Positions 16,853 through 26,751 of a stretch of DNA of 64,000 nt are shown in pieces. Position 1 is the stretch's first letter; each line of letters starts with the position of its first letter. The translations under genes were made by a program, and so were the position numbers. The stretch is taken from contig NZ_PKMC01000001.1 of assembly GCF_002849225.1 (NCBI RefSeq), forward strand, positions 639,942 through 703,941, in the 5' to 3' direction. The notes below the pieces were generated by a model, which searched no databases, was not told the origin of the DNA, and saw only the letters and a list, made by a program, of their open reading frames with translations. Source of the stretch: Actinomyces sp. UMB0138 (GTDB lineage Bacteria > Bacillota > Negativicutes > Veillonellales > Veillonellaceae).

Positions 16853-17962
16853 ATGAGCTTTATGATCTATCGAGATGGCGTGGTTGTAAACATCGTTCGT
16901 ACATGGGAAGGCGCGGGCATCTTTGAAGTGGAAGTAGACTCCGCGCCTACAAATGCAACCCTGATAGGAAAAGGGCAGCGGTTACACGCACTCGCCTATG
17001 ACCGCATTGTAGGGCCGGTAAAGGTAGGCGACCGTCTGCGTCTGGAATGCTCCGCCCTCGCCAAACGTCTAGGCACCGGTGGGCAGGCAAGTGTTGTCAC
17101 CAACCTCTCCGCTCTTCCATCAGACTATTTGCCTAACGGCCACATGGTAAAGGCACGGTACATGCCTACCCAGGTGATGGTTTCGGCAGCCGACGAACAA
17201 GGGTCGCCAACGCATGACAAGCTCACTCGCATTGAGAATGTTCCAGTAGTGGCGGCAGACCTCCACTCACAGCTGCCCGCCATTATCTCCGGAGCGCGGG
17301 CAGCGAAGGCGGACGCAAGAATTGCGTACGTGATGACAGACGGGGCCGCCCTCCCGCTTCCTTTGTCCATGCAAGTAGCGGAGCTTGTGCGCGCAAATTG
17401 GTTATGTGGGACAGTCACCGCTGGACAGGCTTGGGGCGGCACCTACGAAGCCGTTTCTATTCCTTCAGCGCTACAGGTGGCAGCCGCTGCCCTATCTGCA
17501 GACCTGATAGTTGTCTCGCAAGGGCCGGGAAATTTGGGGGGCGACACCGAGTTCGGTTTTTCCGGAGTAGACGTAGCCTGGACCTTGACTGCGGCTGCTG
17601 TGCTGGGGGCCCGCCCGATTGCCGCGCTGCGCATCTCCGGAGCGGACAAGCGCAACCGCCATCTGGGGCTTTCTCACCATACCCACACTGTCTTAGCCGA
17701 CCTTACGCAGGTGGGGGTAGACCTTCCGCTCCCCTCTTTCGCCACTCTAGACAACATGCCAGAAGGATTCGATGCCCTGGTAGCCAAGCAAGTTGCTCAG
17801 GCCTGTGCTGGCCGCCACCACATTCGCGAGGTCGACGCCAGCGGTGCCTACGAGCTCTTACAGGACTCGCCCGTTAGGCTCCGCACGATGGGCCGCAGCT
17901 TGGAAGAGGACGCAGCGATATTTGTTAGCGGTTGGGCCGCAGGCAACTACGCATTGAGCTAA
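16853..17962 (+). CDS. DUF3866 family protein
   Basis: A 369-aa protein of unknown biochemical function. It matches, from memory of the family, the DUF3866 pattern of actinobacteria and Firmicutes: an N-terminal beta-rich part, then GHMVKARYMPTQ, ADLHSQLPAI, RIAYVMTDGAALPLPLS, a GQAWGGTYEAV loop, VVSQGPGNLGGDTEFGFSG, LRISGADKRNRHLGLSHHT, and the terminal VRLRTMGRSLEEDAAIF. The strongly conserved GPGN and SHHT motifs suggest an enzyme or nucleotide-binding role, but none is established. ATG at 16853 lacks a ribosome site; a TACACT hexamer (16837-16842) ten bases upstream would suit a leaderless transcript. Divergent from pafB. Confidence 0.78.
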   Translation: MSFMIYRDGVVVNIVRTWEGAGIFEVEVDSAPTNATLIGKGQRLHALAYDRIVGPVKVGDRLRLECSALAKRLGTGGQASVVTNLSALPSDYLPNGHMVKARYMPTQVMVSAADEQGSPTHDKLTRIENVPVVAADLHSQLPAIISGARAAKADARIAYVMTDGAALPLPLSMQVAELVRANWLCGTVTAGQAWGGTYEAVSIPSALQVAAAALSADLIVVSQGPGNLGGDTEFGFSGVDVAWTLTAAAVLGARPIAALRISGADKRNRHLGLSHHTHTVLADLTQVGVDLPLPSFATLDNMPEGFDALVAKQVAQACAGRHHIREVDASGAYELLQDSPVRLRTMGRSLEEDAAIFVSGWAAGNYALS

Positions 17963-17965
17963 AGC

Positions 17966-18625
17966 TCAGTGGCAGTGCCCCTCGGCCAGTGAGCGCAACG
18001 CGGAAATCTCCTTGTCAGCGTCCTCAGCACCGAACACAGCAGAACCAGCAACAAATACGTCAGCACCTGCATCGGCAGCCTGCTCAATGGTCTTCCGGGA
18101 TACCCCGCCATCGACCTGGATTGATACTTGCACACCCGCAGCCGAAATAGCCTTGCGGGCCCGGCGAATTTTTGGCAGCACCTCGCTTATGAACGACTGC
18201 CCCCCAAAGCCGGGTTCCACCGTCATACACAGGATCATGTCAAAGTAGCCCAACACGTCCTGGAACTGCTCGAACGGAGTGGCAGGATTTAGCGCAAGCC
18301 CCACCTTTGCCCCTAGCTTGTGGATCTCTTTTGCCAGTCGAAGAGGCGCTGCCGCAGCCTCCGCATGGAAGGTTACCGACGCACACCCGACCTCGGCATA
18401 TTGCGGCGCCCACACGTCAGGATTTTCGATCATCAGGTGGGCATCAACGGGCAAAATACCTGTTTTTACTACCGATTCCACCACCGGCAATCCCCATGTC
18501 AGATTTGGGACGAAATGGTTGTCCATCACGTCAACGTGGGCATAATCAGCATTCTTGATCTTCGCCAGCTCGCCGCGTAGGTCGGCTATATCGCAATTGA
18601 GAATTGAGGGAGAAATCGTAGTCAT
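17966..18625 (-). CDS. rpe: Ribulose-phosphate 3-epimerase
   Basis: Pentose phosphate pathway enzyme interconverting ribulose 5-phosphate and xylulose 5-phosphate. A 219-aa TIM barrel with the metal-binding and catalytic segments [43 protein letters not shown] and QVDGGVS. Full family length. It is the last gene of the 35-kb minus-strand run, nine bases after rsmB, and converges on the DUF3866 gene with only three bases between the stops; no hairpin terminator is apparent. Confidence 0.95.
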   Translation of the reverse strand: MTTISPSILNCDIADLRGELAKIKNADYAHVDVMDNHFVPNLTWGLPVVESVVKTGILPVDAHLMIENPDVWAPQYAEVGCASVTFHAEAAAAPLRLAKEIHKLGAKVGLALNPATPFEQFQDVLGYFDMILCMTVEPGFGGQSFISEVLPKIRRARKAISAAGVQVSIQVDGGVSRKTIEQAADAGADVFVAGSAVFGAEDADKEISALRSLAEGHCH

Positions 18626-18634
18626 GTATCTAGG

Positions 18635-20023
18635 CTAACCTTTCTTCCGCAAAAGTGCGGCGAACATGGCATCGGTTTCATCTCTGTCAGGCCATAGCTG
18701 CAGCATTGGTCCGTTACCTAGTTCTACTCCCGAAATATCCTTTGCGACCTGGGCAGCATCAATTATTTCAATGTCGCTGCGGTCCGCTAGCACCTCTGCA
18801 ATGACCAGTCGGGTTTCCCACACGTGGGGGCTGCAGGTGGCGTAACAAAGTACCCCGCCGCCGCGGAGCATTTCAAGGCCCTTACGCAGCAGTTTCCTCT
18901 GCAGCCCGGTCAACTTCGCTAGATCGGAGTTAGATTTGCGGTAGCGGGCTTCTGGCCGTCGGCGCAGCGAGCCGAGACCGGTGCAGGGGGCATCTAACAA
19001 GATCCTGTCGAAGCCCTCGCCTTCCAAGTCGAGGGCGTCTGCCACCTGCACCTGGACGTTATTGAGAGATTGAACGTTCTGCCGAACCAACTCTGCCCGG
19101 TGTGGGGTAATCTCGTTTGCCAGCAGACGTGCGCCTCGCTGTGCCGCCAACGCGCCTAGCAAACCCGCCTTTCCCCCAGGGCCAGCGCACATATCCAACC
19201 AGCGGTCGTCTGTCCCTCCGAGGGGAGCCTCGGCAAGTAAGCCAGCTACTAGTTGCGACCCCGCATCCTGCACTGCCGCGTATCCCCTCTGGATAGGTTC
19301 AAGCAGCGCGGGATCACCGTGCTGCAGAATTACTGCCCACGGTGAGATATCCGAGAAGGCAACATTGGTATTAAGCTCGTCCTCGGCAATATCGGCCAGC
19401 CTTTCCCGATCGATCAGTCCAGGACGGGCGCACAGAGTAACATACGGAGATTCATTATCCGCATACAAGATGTCTGCTAGCGCATCTGCCCTGCCTGCAG
19501 CTTTAGCCGCTTCCGCTATGGCACCCACAATCCACTCCGGGTGGGATGAACAGATCGCTAAAGCCTGCTGCTCACTTTTGCCCTGCGTTATGCGATTATC
19601 CCATTCTTCATTGTCGCGCTCGCTGACTCGGCGAAGCGCAGCATTTACCAACTTGGCTGGCCCATCAGAGGTGTGTACCCGCGCCTGGTCTACTGTTTCG
19701 GCGACTGCAGCATGTGCGGGCACACGCATATAAAGGAGCTGATAGGCACCGATGCGCAAAAGAGCCCGAACCGGTAAATCTAGCTTCGAAACCAGCCTGG
19801 AGCTAGCACTTGAAATAATCGCGTCCAGACGAGCCATCTCGCGCAACGTGCCGTAGGTAATCTCTGTTGCAAATGCAGCATCGCGCCCCTTTACCCGCTT
19901 GCGGCTCAAGACCTTCGGCAATAGCAAATTGGCATAGGCATCGCGCTCATCTACAGCACACAAGACCTCAAAAGCAGCCTCACGAGCTGGATCCAGCCTC
20001 TTAGCTTTAGCTCTATAGCTCAT
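18635..20023 (-). CDS. rsmB: 16S rRNA m5C967 methyltransferase RsmB
   Basis: SAM-dependent rRNA methyltransferase of 462 aa. The N-terminal NusB-like RNA-binding domain (about residues 10-140) is followed by the Rossmann methyltransferase domain with MCAGPGGKAGLLG, the catalytic DAPCTGLGSLRRRPEARY and the second cysteine in YATCSPHVWET. Strong ribosome site GGAGGAG before ATG 20023, which overlaps the fmt stop by four bases. Order priA-fmt-rsmB-rpe matches mycobacteria. Confidence 0.95.
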   Translation of the reverse strand: MSYRAKAKRLDPAREAAFEVLCAVDERDAYANLLLPKVLSRKRVKGRDAAFATEITYGTLREMARLDAIISSASSRLVSKLDLPVRALLRIGAYQLLYMRVPAHAAVAETVDQARVHTSDGPAKLVNAALRRVSERDNEEWDNRITQGKSEQQALAICSSHPEWIVGAIAEAAKAAGRADALADILYADNESPYVTLCARPGLIDRERLADIAEDELNTNVAFSDISPWAVILQHGDPALLEPIQRGYAAVQDAGSQLVAGLLAEAPLGGTDDRWLDMCAGPGGKAGLLGALAAQRGARLLANEITPHRAELVRQNVQSLNNVQVQVADALDLEGEGFDRILLDAPCTGLGSLRRRPEARYRKSNSDLAKLTGLQRKLLRKGLEMLRGGGVLCYATCSPHVWETRLVIAEVLADRSDIEIIDAAQVAKDISGVELGNGPMLQLWPDRDETDAMFAALLRKKG

Positions 20024-20940
20024 TTCTCCTCCATCTTTGAGGAAGCATCAAGGTGTGCTCCTCTAGCCCAAGCCGCCCCACTCATCCAAGATTTACCAGC
20101 TGGCGCAACCTGCCCAATTTCGAGCGCCTCGGTGCCGGTGCCTACGAAAAGCTGCTTTTTTGTCGCCTGGATTGCCCCCGCCGGCAAGGTCTTAGCTGTG
20201 ATAGTTGGACTGGCAATTTTCATACGAGTCCCCTGATGGGTCGACCATGCCCCTGGAGTAAAGGCACGGATCTTCGCGCTTACCTCTTCAGCCGGGCGCT
20301 GCCAGTCAACTTGCTGAGCTGCCTTATTGAACATCTTCGCATAAGAGGACGTTCCTTCTTGTGGCAGAGGGGCCTCATTTCCATCGGCAATCTTAGCGAG
20401 TACGTGCCCAATCATCTGGGCTGCTTTCACATTCAAGGCTTCAAACAGTTGCGGGGTATCAGTAGAGGGGGAAATGGGGACTTCTTGCTTGTCCCAGATT
20501 GGGCCGGTGTCCAGGCCCTCTTCAATTTGGAAAATGCTTACGCCCGTTTCGCGCTCCCCCGCTTCGATAGCACGTTCCACCGGCGCTGCCCCGCGCCACT
20601 TGGGCAGCAGCGAATAATGCACGTTTATCCAGCCTTTGGGGAGCTGTGCTAGTGCTGGCGGCGGAATAATTTGCCCATACGCAACAACCACTGCCAGATC
20701 CGCATGCAATGAATCCAGCAATTGATGAGCAGCCTCATCTTTCAATGTTGCCGGTTTATACACGGGGATAGATAGTTCTTCCGCCCTCTTCGCTATTTGA
20801 GAGGGACGAAGTTTCTTCGACCGTCCTCTAGGCGCATCCGGGCGGGTGAGCACACCTACGATTTCGTGATCTTCTAGGGCGGCAACTGCCTCTAGCAATG
20901 GCAGCGCAGTATCAGGAGTTCCAGCAAAAATTAAACGCAC
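20020..20940 (-). CDS. fmt: Methionyl-tRNA formyltransferase
   Basis: Formylates initiator Met-tRNA using 10-formyl-THF. 306 aa with the formyltransferase core: VRLIFAGTPDTALPLL at the N-terminus, VVAYGQIIPP, the catalytic NVHYSLLPKWRGAAPVERAI and DTGPIWDKQEV, then the OB-like C-terminal tRNA-binding domain. The start is GTG 20940, giving the normal N-terminus; the extra 30 codons of the open frame are priA shadow. Begins four bases after the priA stop and overlaps rsmB by four bases. Confidence 0.95.
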   Translation of the reverse strand: MRLIFAGTPDTALPLLEAVAALEDHEIVGVLTRPDAPRGRSKKLRPSQIAKRAEELSIPVYKPATLKDEAAHQLLDSLHADLAVVVAYGQIIPPPALAQLPKGWINVHYSLLPKWRGAAPVERAIEAGERETGVSIFQIEEGLDTGPIWDKQEVPISPSTDTPQLFEALNVKAAQMIGHVLAKIADGNEAPLPQEGTSSYAKMFNKAAQQVDWQRPAEEVSAKIRAFTPGAWSTHQGTRMKIASPTITAKTLPAGAIQATKKQLFVGTGTEALEIGQVAPAGKSWMSGAAWARGAHLDASSKMEEK

Positions 20941-20944
20941 TAAG

Positions 20945-22939
20945 CTAGTGTACCGACCATAGATCTGCCGGCGAGACTTGGACGCGCACTTTCTGCTTTC
21001 GAGCAGCACTACGACTGGCCTGAACGCCATTTAACGCGGTCATCAATTGCATATGTTCGCCGAGATGACTGCGTAGCAATGCACGTACCCCATTGCTTGT
21101 AGGAAGCGGCCCAAGCACCTCGTACTTTAGCTGGAGGGGAGATTCCTTCAGCTGTGCGAGCAGCTCTTCAACTGCCTCCTGACCGCCATCAACAGCAACC
21201 ATCCAGTTCACGGGCGGTAAGTCCAAAGTTTTTCGCTCTTCATATTCTCTGCGGGCCCATCCGGGCCCATCCCAGCGAATAAACGCTCCGGCCAGTGCTC
21301 TATCTACAGCTCCCAGAAGAAGAGTCCTCCCCTCTGGACGCACTAACGCGGCCGCATTAAACCAGCGTCTAAGAGCCTCAGTGGGAGCCCACAGTTCTGG
21401 CCGCCCCGCCGTGGCTGCCCCATCCAGTAATACAGCCGCAAAGTAGCCCCTTTCGGCAACTGGCTCAGCACCCGGCGTCGCAACAACAAGGCGAGGCTGG
21501 GCATCTATCTCTTCTACAACCGCCCTAGCCGCCCCAGAAACAGTAACTGTAACTCCGGGAAATGCTCTGCCAAGTTCTTCGCCAACGCGACGAGCCCCAA
21601 CTTTTCGAGAACGGATTCGCGCCGATCCACACTCGGGACAGTGATAGTTAGGATTCGTCTTACCGCACCAGTTACAGGACAACATTCCGGCACCAGAAAG
21701 CGAAAGCGGCCCAGAGCACTCCTGGCACCTTGCAAGTGAACCGCAATCGACGCAAGCCGTGACCGGAACGTAGCCCTCCCGAGGTGCCTGAATCAGCACT
21801 GGCCCATGCTCGAGTCCACGAGCAAGCAATTTATGTGCTGGAGGCGGAATGCGCATGTGACCGCTTGGGCCATAAGCCTCCAGTTCCTGGTCCGTTGGCG
21901 CCTCGTTGATACAGGTGTGCGACCGCAGCACTTCCCTAAGAGGAGTTACGGAAGCACACCAGCCAGACTCTAGTAGCATGTGTGCCTCGACAGAGCGAGC
22001 ATATCCCCCAAGAACTAGACCGCATTGGGCAAGTGCGGCACGTTCGACGGCAATTGTGCGTGCATGCAGATAGGGACTGCGTCTGCCCTCCAAGCTATCG
22101 GACGCCTCATCCCAAATTGCTATTAGTCCAAGATCCGAAAGTGGAGCCCAGATTGCGCTTCTGGTCCCCACAACAACCTTTGTGCCTCCACTTAGGCAGA
22201 CCAGGTGAGCCCTATAGCGTTGTGCATCGGAGAGCCCGGAGCCCATTCTTAGATGATCAATTCCGGCCTGCTCCAGCATTGTGGAGAAGTACTTTACCTG
22301 AGAGGCTGTAGGAAGTATCACCAGGGCAGTTCGCTTCGAGGCAAGCGTCGAGGCAACGAGCGCTATGTATTGACCAACCCAGCCCTGTTCGCCCGACGGG
22401 GGCATCCCCATTACCAATGCTCTAGGAGACTGCCCAGCTTGCAGACGAGAACACAGCGCCTTGCCACTATCGGTACCGGCAAAAACGTCGCTACGAATCT
22501 GCAGATCGGGAAAGTCCGCTTCGTTAGGCACAAAGCTACCTTCAGTACGCGCATGTCGCTTAGGAATAGCCTCAGCTAGGATCCCGGCAATGGAACCGCA
22601 GTATTTGCGGCTCAGCCGTACCGCTAACTCGTAAATACTGTCTGTCAGTAGTGGTTGAGTTGAAACTACCGAGCGAATACGTGCCAGCCTGCCTGGATGC
22701 TCTGTGGTGCTACCACGAGATATTACCCAGCCATTGTGCCGGCTCCCCGCCATATTGACGCGGACCAGGCCACCGACCTTCGCATTGCGTGTCTTCGCAT
22801 CCAGCACATAATCCAGAGGACGGTTGAGGTGCGGCACCGATAGATCCACTAAAACTGACACCACAGGATTTTCTACCCCGGGCACTGTTACAGTGCGCGG
22901 GGTAGGGTCCGGCAGTGCCAGAAGCGCATCTTGGATCAT
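20945..22939 (-). CDS. priA: Primosomal protein N' (PriA), helicase-inactive actinobacterial form
   Basis: Replication-restart protein homologue of 664 aa. The N-terminal DNA-binding region (DYVLDAKTRNAKVGGLVRV) and the zinc region with eight cysteines in CxxC pairs (CVDCG, CQEC, CNWC, CPEC) are kept. The ATPase motifs are not: the Walker A place reads GMPPSGEQGW near residue 178 with no G-K-T/S, and the DEAH box reads WDEASDS. Actinobacterial PriA proteins are known to lack recognisable helicase motifs, so it probably acts as a DNA-binding scaffold, not a motor. Followed four bases later by fmt. Confidence 0.85.
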   Translation of the reverse strand: MIQDALLALPDPTPRTVTVPGVENPVVSVLVDLSVPHLNRPLDYVLDAKTRNAKVGGLVRVNMAGSRHNGWVISRGSTTEHPGRLARIRSVVSTQPLLTDSIYELAVRLSRKYCGSIAGILAEAIPKRHARTEGSFVPNEADFPDLQIRSDVFAGTDSGKALCSRLQAGQSPRALVMGMPPSGEQGWVGQYIALVASTLASKRTALVILPTASQVKYFSTMLEQAGIDHLRMGSGLSDAQRYRAHLVCLSGGTKVVVGTRSAIWAPLSDLGLIAIWDEASDSLEGRRSPYLHARTIAVERAALAQCGLVLGGYARSVEAHMLLESGWCASVTPLREVLRSHTCINEAPTDQELEAYGPSGHMRIPPPAHKLLARGLEHGPVLIQAPREGYVPVTACVDCGSLARCQECSGPLSLSGAGMLSCNWCGKTNPNYHCPECGSARIRSRKVGARRVGEELGRAFPGVTVTVSGAARAVVEEIDAQPRLVVATPGAEPVAERGYFAAVLLDGAATAGRPELWAPTEALRRWFNAAALVRPEGRTLLLGAVDRALAGAFIRWDGPGWARREYEERKTLDLPPVNWMVAVDGGQEAVEELLAQLKESPLQLKYEVLGPLPTSNGVRALLRSHLGEHMQLMTALNGVQASRSAARKQKVRVQVSPADLWSVH

Positions 22940-22974
22940 GTCTTAATTAAAGCTTCTGCCACAGACAGATGAAA

Positions 22975-24159
22975 CTATAGGGCAGCCTTCAGTTCCTCGA
23001 TCTTATTCGTCTTCTCCCAGCTGAACTCACTACGCCCGAAGTGGCCGTAGGAGGAGGTGGCCTTGAATACAGGTTCTTTCAACGACAGAGCATCGATAAT
23101 GGCCGCCGGCCGCAGATCGAATACGGTAGACACTGCCTTCTGCAGTGCCTCTTCCGGAACTGTAGCAGTACCGAAAGTATCTACCCACAAACCTACCGGA
23201 CGAGCTTTTCCGATTGCGTAAGCAACCTGAATTTCACAGCGCGAGGCAAGCTTTGCCGCAACAACATTCTTTGCCACCCACCGGAGTGCATATGCGGCGG
23301 AGCGGTCTACTTTGGAAGCGTCCTTGCCAGAGAAGGCGCCTCCCCCGTGCCGTGCGTACCCCCCGTAGGTGTCAACGATAATCTTTCTGCCAGTCAGGCC
23401 TGCATCGCCCATGGGGCCGCCTACCGTGAATAGGCCGGCGGGATTCACAAAGACGGAATCCGAATCGGGCATAGACCATCCCAGCTCAGCCAACGTCGGC
23501 TCAATAACTGTCTCGACAATTGCAGGACGCAACTTGGCAAGGGCGAGATCCGGCGAATGCTGGCTGGAAACCACTACAGTATCCAGCCCTACAGGGGTGT
23601 CGCCCTCATAAGCAACAGTGACCTGGGTCTTCCCGTCCGGACGAAGCCCCTCGACGATGTTCTCTTTGCGAACCTGAGCCAGTCGCTTGGCCAGCTTATG
23701 GGCTAGCCAAATCGGTGCCGGCATCAAATCAGGTGTCTCGTCGCACGCATACCCAAACATGAGGCCCTGGTCACCAGCGCCCTGCACGTCGTACGCGTCG
23801 TAATCGCCACTCAGGTCGTCTCGAACTTCCCACGACTTCTCTACACCCGCCTGAATATCCGGGCTTTGCTGATCAATTGAGGTCAGCACCCCGCAAGAGT
23901 TGCCATCGAAACCAACCTCGGAAGAGGTGTAACCAATGGAAGAAACTTCTCCGCGCACAATCTGCGGAATCTCGACGTAGGCGTCAGTGGTAATCTCGCC
24001 TGCTACGTGAACCTGGCCAGTAGTTGCCAAGGTTTCGACAGCCAGATGCGCATTGGGATCCTGTTCTAAGACAGCGTCCAAAATCGCGTCAGAAATCCGG
24101 TCACATACCTTATCGGGGTGGCCTTCGGTAACAGATTCAGAAGTAAACAGACGGTTCAT
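22975..24159 (-). CDS. metK: S-adenosylmethionine synthetase
   Basis: Makes SAM from methionine and ATP. 394 aa with the expected [20 protein letters not shown], the [16 protein letters not shown] hexapeptide region and the phosphate-binding [22 protein letters not shown] 24159 is chosen because GGGAGAG lies upstream and the protein then starts at the normal family position; an upstream in-frame start at 24195 overlaps coaBC. No SAM riboswitch is seen, consistent with expression from the upstream mihF-gmk-rpoZ-coaBC operon. Confidence 0.97.
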   Translation of the reverse strand: MNRLFTSESVTEGHPDKVCDRISDAILDAVLEQDPNAHLAVETLATTGQVHVAGEITTDAYVEIPQIVRGEVSSIGYTSSEVGFDGNSCGVLTSIDQQSPDIQAGVEKSWEVRDDLSGDYDAYDVQGAGDQGLMFGYACDETPDLMPAPIWLAHKLAKRLAQVRKENIVEGLRPDGKTQVTVAYEGDTPVGLDTVVVSSQHSPDLALAKLRPAIVETVIEPTLAELGWSMPDSDSVFVNPAGLFTVGGPMGDAGLTGRKIIVDTYGGYARHGGGAFSGKDASKVDRSAAYALRWVAKNVVAAKLASRCEIQVAYAIGKARPVGLWVDTFGTATVPEEALQKAVSTVFDLRPAAIIDALSLKEPVFKATSSYGHFGRSEFSWEKTNKIEELKAAL

Positions 24160-24188
24160 AGATCTTCTCTCCCAACTTGCGGGACTTT

Positions 24189-25385
24189 CTAGCACTTAGA
24201 AGCTAGAGTACTAATTTCCTCAACAACGGCGCGGGCAACAACATCTTTTGGACCCTGTGCACTGCCAAGCTGTTGACCTTTGGCATCGACGAGCGTAATA
24301 GTCGTGTCAACGTCGCCAAATCCGGCGGTATCTCCGACCTGATTGATAACAAGCAGATCAGCCCCCTTGCGGCGGGCCTTCTCTTTTCCTAGCTGTGCCA
24401 CCTCTGTAGGAGTACCAGTCTCTGCAGCAAAGCCAACCACCAGCTGGCCAGGTCGCCTATTCTGCGCCAATTCAGCCAAAATATCTGGATTCTTAGTCAG
24501 TTCCAGCACCATGGTGTCAGCTGGCGTCTTCTTGATTTTCCCGGCGGATACTGTCTTCGGAGTAAAATCAGCGACCGCGGCGCACTGCACTAGAATGTCA
24601 CACTCAGCCTGTGCCGCGAGCATTGCCTCCTCGAGCTCGGCTGTGCTAGCGACAGACACGACTCGCGTGCCAGCGGGGACTATCGCGTCTTCGACGTTTG
24701 CTCCGACAAAGGTTACTTCAGCGCCGGCGGCAGCAAGCTCACTAGCAATAGAAGCGCCCATGCGCCCGGAGGATCGATTTCCAATCCACCGCACAGGATC
24801 GAGCGGCTCGCGAGTCCCACCAGCAGACACGGCAGCCTTATATCCTCGCAGCGACTGCTTCCGCAGCGCCGCTTTGAGGTGGAACAAGATTGTGGCTTCA
24901 TCCGGCAAACGTCCTCGGCCCGAGTCGCCGGAGGATAGATCTCCTTGCGCGGGAGTAACGACGCGAACGCCACGTGTCCGCAATGTATCCACGTTAGTCT
25001 GCGTGGCAGGGTGCTCCCACATCTGCGTGTGCATAGCAGGAACCACTACCAGCGGACACGTTAGTGCTAGCAAAGTGGTGCTCAGTAGATCGTCCGCTAT
25101 ACCGCAAGCCATCTTTGCGAGTACGTTGGCTGTTGCAGGCACGACCAGGGCAACATCTGCCTTCCTGGCAGCCTCAATATGGTCAACGTGCTGAGCATCT
25201 TCAAAAACGCCCGTCCGCACAGGCTCTCCGGTAAGAGCTTCCCAGGTGGCCTTTCCCACCATCTGCAAAGCATCAGCAGTAGGAATAACACGGACATGCC
25301 AGCCGGCCTTGATAAGAGCTCTTACAACACCGACTGCCTTATAGGCCGCGATCCCTCCGGTTACTCCTACAAGCGCATTTGCCAT
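24189..25385 (-). CDS. coaBC: Bifunctional phosphopantothenoylcysteine decarboxylase/synthase
   Basis: CoA biosynthesis protein of 398 aa. The N-terminal flavin-dependent CoaC half has [12 protein letters not shown], the active-site histidine in [20 protein letters not shown] and PAMHTQMW. The C-terminal CoaB half has [20 protein letters not shown] and [10 protein letters not shown], and a lysine-rich [15 protein letters not shown] segment. ATG 25385 follows the rpoZ stop with an AAGGA ribosome site within the rpoZ end, indicating coupling. Confidence 0.95.
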   Translation of the reverse strand: MANALVGVTGGIAAYKAVGVVRALIKAGWHVRVIPTADALQMVGKATWEALTGEPVRTGVFEDAQHVDHIEAARKADVALVVPATANVLAKMACGIADDLLSTTLLALTCPLVVVPAMHTQMWEHPATQTNVDTLRTRGVRVVTPAQGDLSSGDSGRGRLPDEATILFHLKAALRKQSLRGYKAAVSAGGTREPLDPVRWIGNRSSGRMGASIASELAAAGAEVTFVGANVEDAIVPAGTRVVSVASTAELEEAMLAAQAECDILVQCAAVADFTPKTVSAGKIKKTPADTMVLELTKNPDILAELAQNRRPGQLVVGFAAETGTPTEVAQLGKEKARRKGADLLVINQVGDTAGFGDVDTTITLVDAKGQQLGSAQGPKDVVARAVVEEISTLASKC

Positions 25386-25388
25386 GGA

Positions 25389-25658
25389 CTATTCCTTGTC
25401 GGTTCCCTGCTCCATAGACAGCAAGCCCTCATTGATCTCGCGGAGCGCGGTACCGAGCGGCTTGTCCTCAGGAGAAACCTCAACTAGAGGCCCGGGGGTA
25501 GAGATCATCCCGTCCGCTACCTGCTGGTTGTAAGTGTTGATCTGACGGGCACGCTTTGCTGCGTACACAACCAATGCATACTTGGAATCTACCCTCTCGA
25601 GCAGATCGTCGATTGGAGGATTCGTAATTCCTTCGGGATGTGCGACAATTCCGGACAT
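25389..25658 (-). CDS. rpoZ: RNA polymerase omega subunit
   Basis: 89-aa omega subunit that helps RNA polymerase assembly. Recognised by [20 protein letters not shown] and [14 protein letters not shown] near the N-terminus and by its place between gmk and coaBC, as in other actinobacteria. ATG 25658 is chosen over the upstream frame start because AAGGAAAGGAATCAA immediately precedes it. A short acidic tail ends the protein. Confidence 0.95.
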   Translation of the reverse strand: MSGIVAHPEGITNPPIDDLLERVDSKYALVVYAAKRARQINTYNQQVADGMISTPGPLVEVSPEDKPLGTALREINEGLLSMEQGTDKE

Positions 25659-25686
25659 TTGATTCCTTTCCTTCAACTGCCCTATT

Positions 25687-26241
25687 TTATGCCAGGCCCA
25701 TAACGGAGGCCAGCTTAGAAACTGCGGTATTTACCTCATCATTTACGATTTGAACGTCGAATTCGTCAGCAGCTGCAAGCTCCACTTTTGCGGTCTGCAG
25801 TCTTCTAGTCTGCTCTAATTCATCTTCAGTTCCTCGTCCGCGCAATCGCGACACAAGCTCCTCCCACGAAGGTGGAAGCAGGAAGACTAACTGAGCATCG
25901 GGGCGCTTCTGCCGAATCTGCCGAGCACCGGCCAAGTCGATCTCGACTAGCACCGCCCTACCCTCAGACAAGGCGTTATCTACCGGTTCGGCTGGAGTTC
26001 CGTAGCAGTGCGCCCCGTGCACCTGCGCCCATTCAAGCATCTTCCCATCGCGCACTAACTGGTCAAAGCGATGTTGATTGACAAAATAGTAGTCCTTGCC
26101 GTCCTCTTCACCAGGACGAGGATTGCGAGTAGTAGCTGAGATAGAAACATAAAGGTTTGGGTAAAGCTCCCTCAACCTTGCCACTACTGTCCCTTTACCC
26201 ACCGCCGTGGGACCTGCAAGTACCGTAAGTTTCGCGCTCAT
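25687..26241 (-). CDS. gmk: Guanylate kinase
   Basis: Phosphorylates GMP to GDP. About 184 aa with the P-loop GPTAVGKGT, the GMP-binding [21 protein letters not shown] and the lid/RRL region ([16 protein letters not shown]). Two in-frame ATGs exist: 26241 gives the standard N-terminus [11 protein letters not shown], 26253 adds four residues; the latter has AAGG too close to it to decide. Preceded by a hairpin that separates it from mihF. Confidence 0.95.
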   Translation of the reverse strand: MSAKLTVLAGPTAVGKGTVVARLRELYPNLYVSISATTRNPRPGEEDGKDYYFVNQHRFDQLVRDGKMLEWAQVHGAHCYGTPAEPVDNALSEGRAVLVEIDLAGARQIRQKRPDAQLVFLLPPSWEELVSRLRGRGTEDELEQTRRLQTAKVELAAADEFDVQIVNDEVNTAVSKLASVMGLA

Positions 26242-26292
26242 AGATACAATCATGCCTTACTTGGGCGCCGCTCCCAAATAGTCGCTTAAATC

Positions 26293-26330
26293 CGTAAGGG
26301 GGCACAGACCAAGTCTGCGCCCCCCTTACG
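26293..26330 (-). terminator. Hairpin between mihF and gmk
   Basis: Arms CGTAAGGGGGC (26293-26303) and its near-complement ending at 26330 form a long GC-rich stem with an inner CAGAC/GTCTG stem and a CAA loop. On the minus strand it follows the mihF stop by 12 bases. No long U-run follows, so it may be a partial terminator or an mRNA processing/stability structure letting some transcription into gmk. Confidence 0.65.
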
Positions 26331-26341
26331 AAAGTACTGAG

Positions 26342-26653
26342 CTAGCCGAAGCGGCGAATCAGCTCCTGAGCCTGGTGAACTCCCAGACCGCGAATACGTC
26401 GCGACTGAGCGATCCCAATCTCCTCCATAATGTTCTGGGCGGTGGTCGAGCCTACGCGGGGCAGAGACTCCAGAAGGGTAACAACCTTCATCTTGCCGAG
26501 TGCTTCATCCTCTTTGGCATCCTTGAGCACCTTCGACAAGGTGGTCTGATGCTTCTTCAGAGCTACCTTAACTTCAGCGCGGACGCGACGAGCTTCAGCA
26601 GCCTTTTCCAGAGCAGCAGCACGCTGTTCGGCTGTTAGTGGAGGCAGAGCCAT
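26342..26653 (-). CDS. mihF: Actinobacterial integration host factor mIHF
   Basis: Small basic nucleoid protein (103 aa) that bends DNA and supports phage integration in mycobacteria. Recognised by MALPPLTAEQRAAALEKAA and the helix-two-turn-helix-like end LLESLPRVGSTTAQNIMEE then RRIRGLGVHQAQELI. It is unrelated to the HU/IHF fold of E. coli. ATG 26653 follows an AGAGAGG ribosome site; the longer frame starts inside pyrF. Heads the mihF-gmk-rpoZ-coaBC-metK block, as in M. tuberculosis. Confidence 0.95.
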   Translation of the reverse strand: MALPPLTAEQRAAALEKAAEARRVRAEVKVALKKHQTTLSKVLKDAKEDEALGKMKVVTLLESLPRVGSTTAQNIMEEIGIAQSRRIRGLGVHQAQELIRRFG

Positions 26654-26693
26654 AAAAACCTCTCTAATTGAATTAGTTGTACAGACGCGCAAA

Positions 26694-26721
26694 ATCTTAC
26701 GATATTGCTGGACTAACGCAA
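26694..26721 (-). promoter_or_regulatory. Candidate promoter for mihF operon
   Basis: On the minus strand TTGCGT (26716-26721) and TAAGAT (26694-26699) are spaced by 16 bases, in the 98-base gap between pyrF and mihF. The match to consensus is moderate. It would make mihF-gmk-rpoZ-coaBC-metK partly independent of the pyrimidine operon. Confidence 0.4.
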
Positions 26722-26751
26722 AAGCTCGCCCAGCACCTATCCCATACATGA

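Noticed and set aside
20053-20652. 199-aa plus-strand frame
   Set aside because: Antisense of fmt; no family resemblance.
24160-24195. SAM riboswitch before metK
   Set aside because: Only about 30 bases separate metK from coaBC, too short for any SAM riboswitch class.
24343-25194. 283-aa plus-strand frame
   Set aside because: Lies wholly inside coaBC on the other strand; Ser/Thr/Ala-rich composition of an antisense shadow, no ribosome site or family motif.
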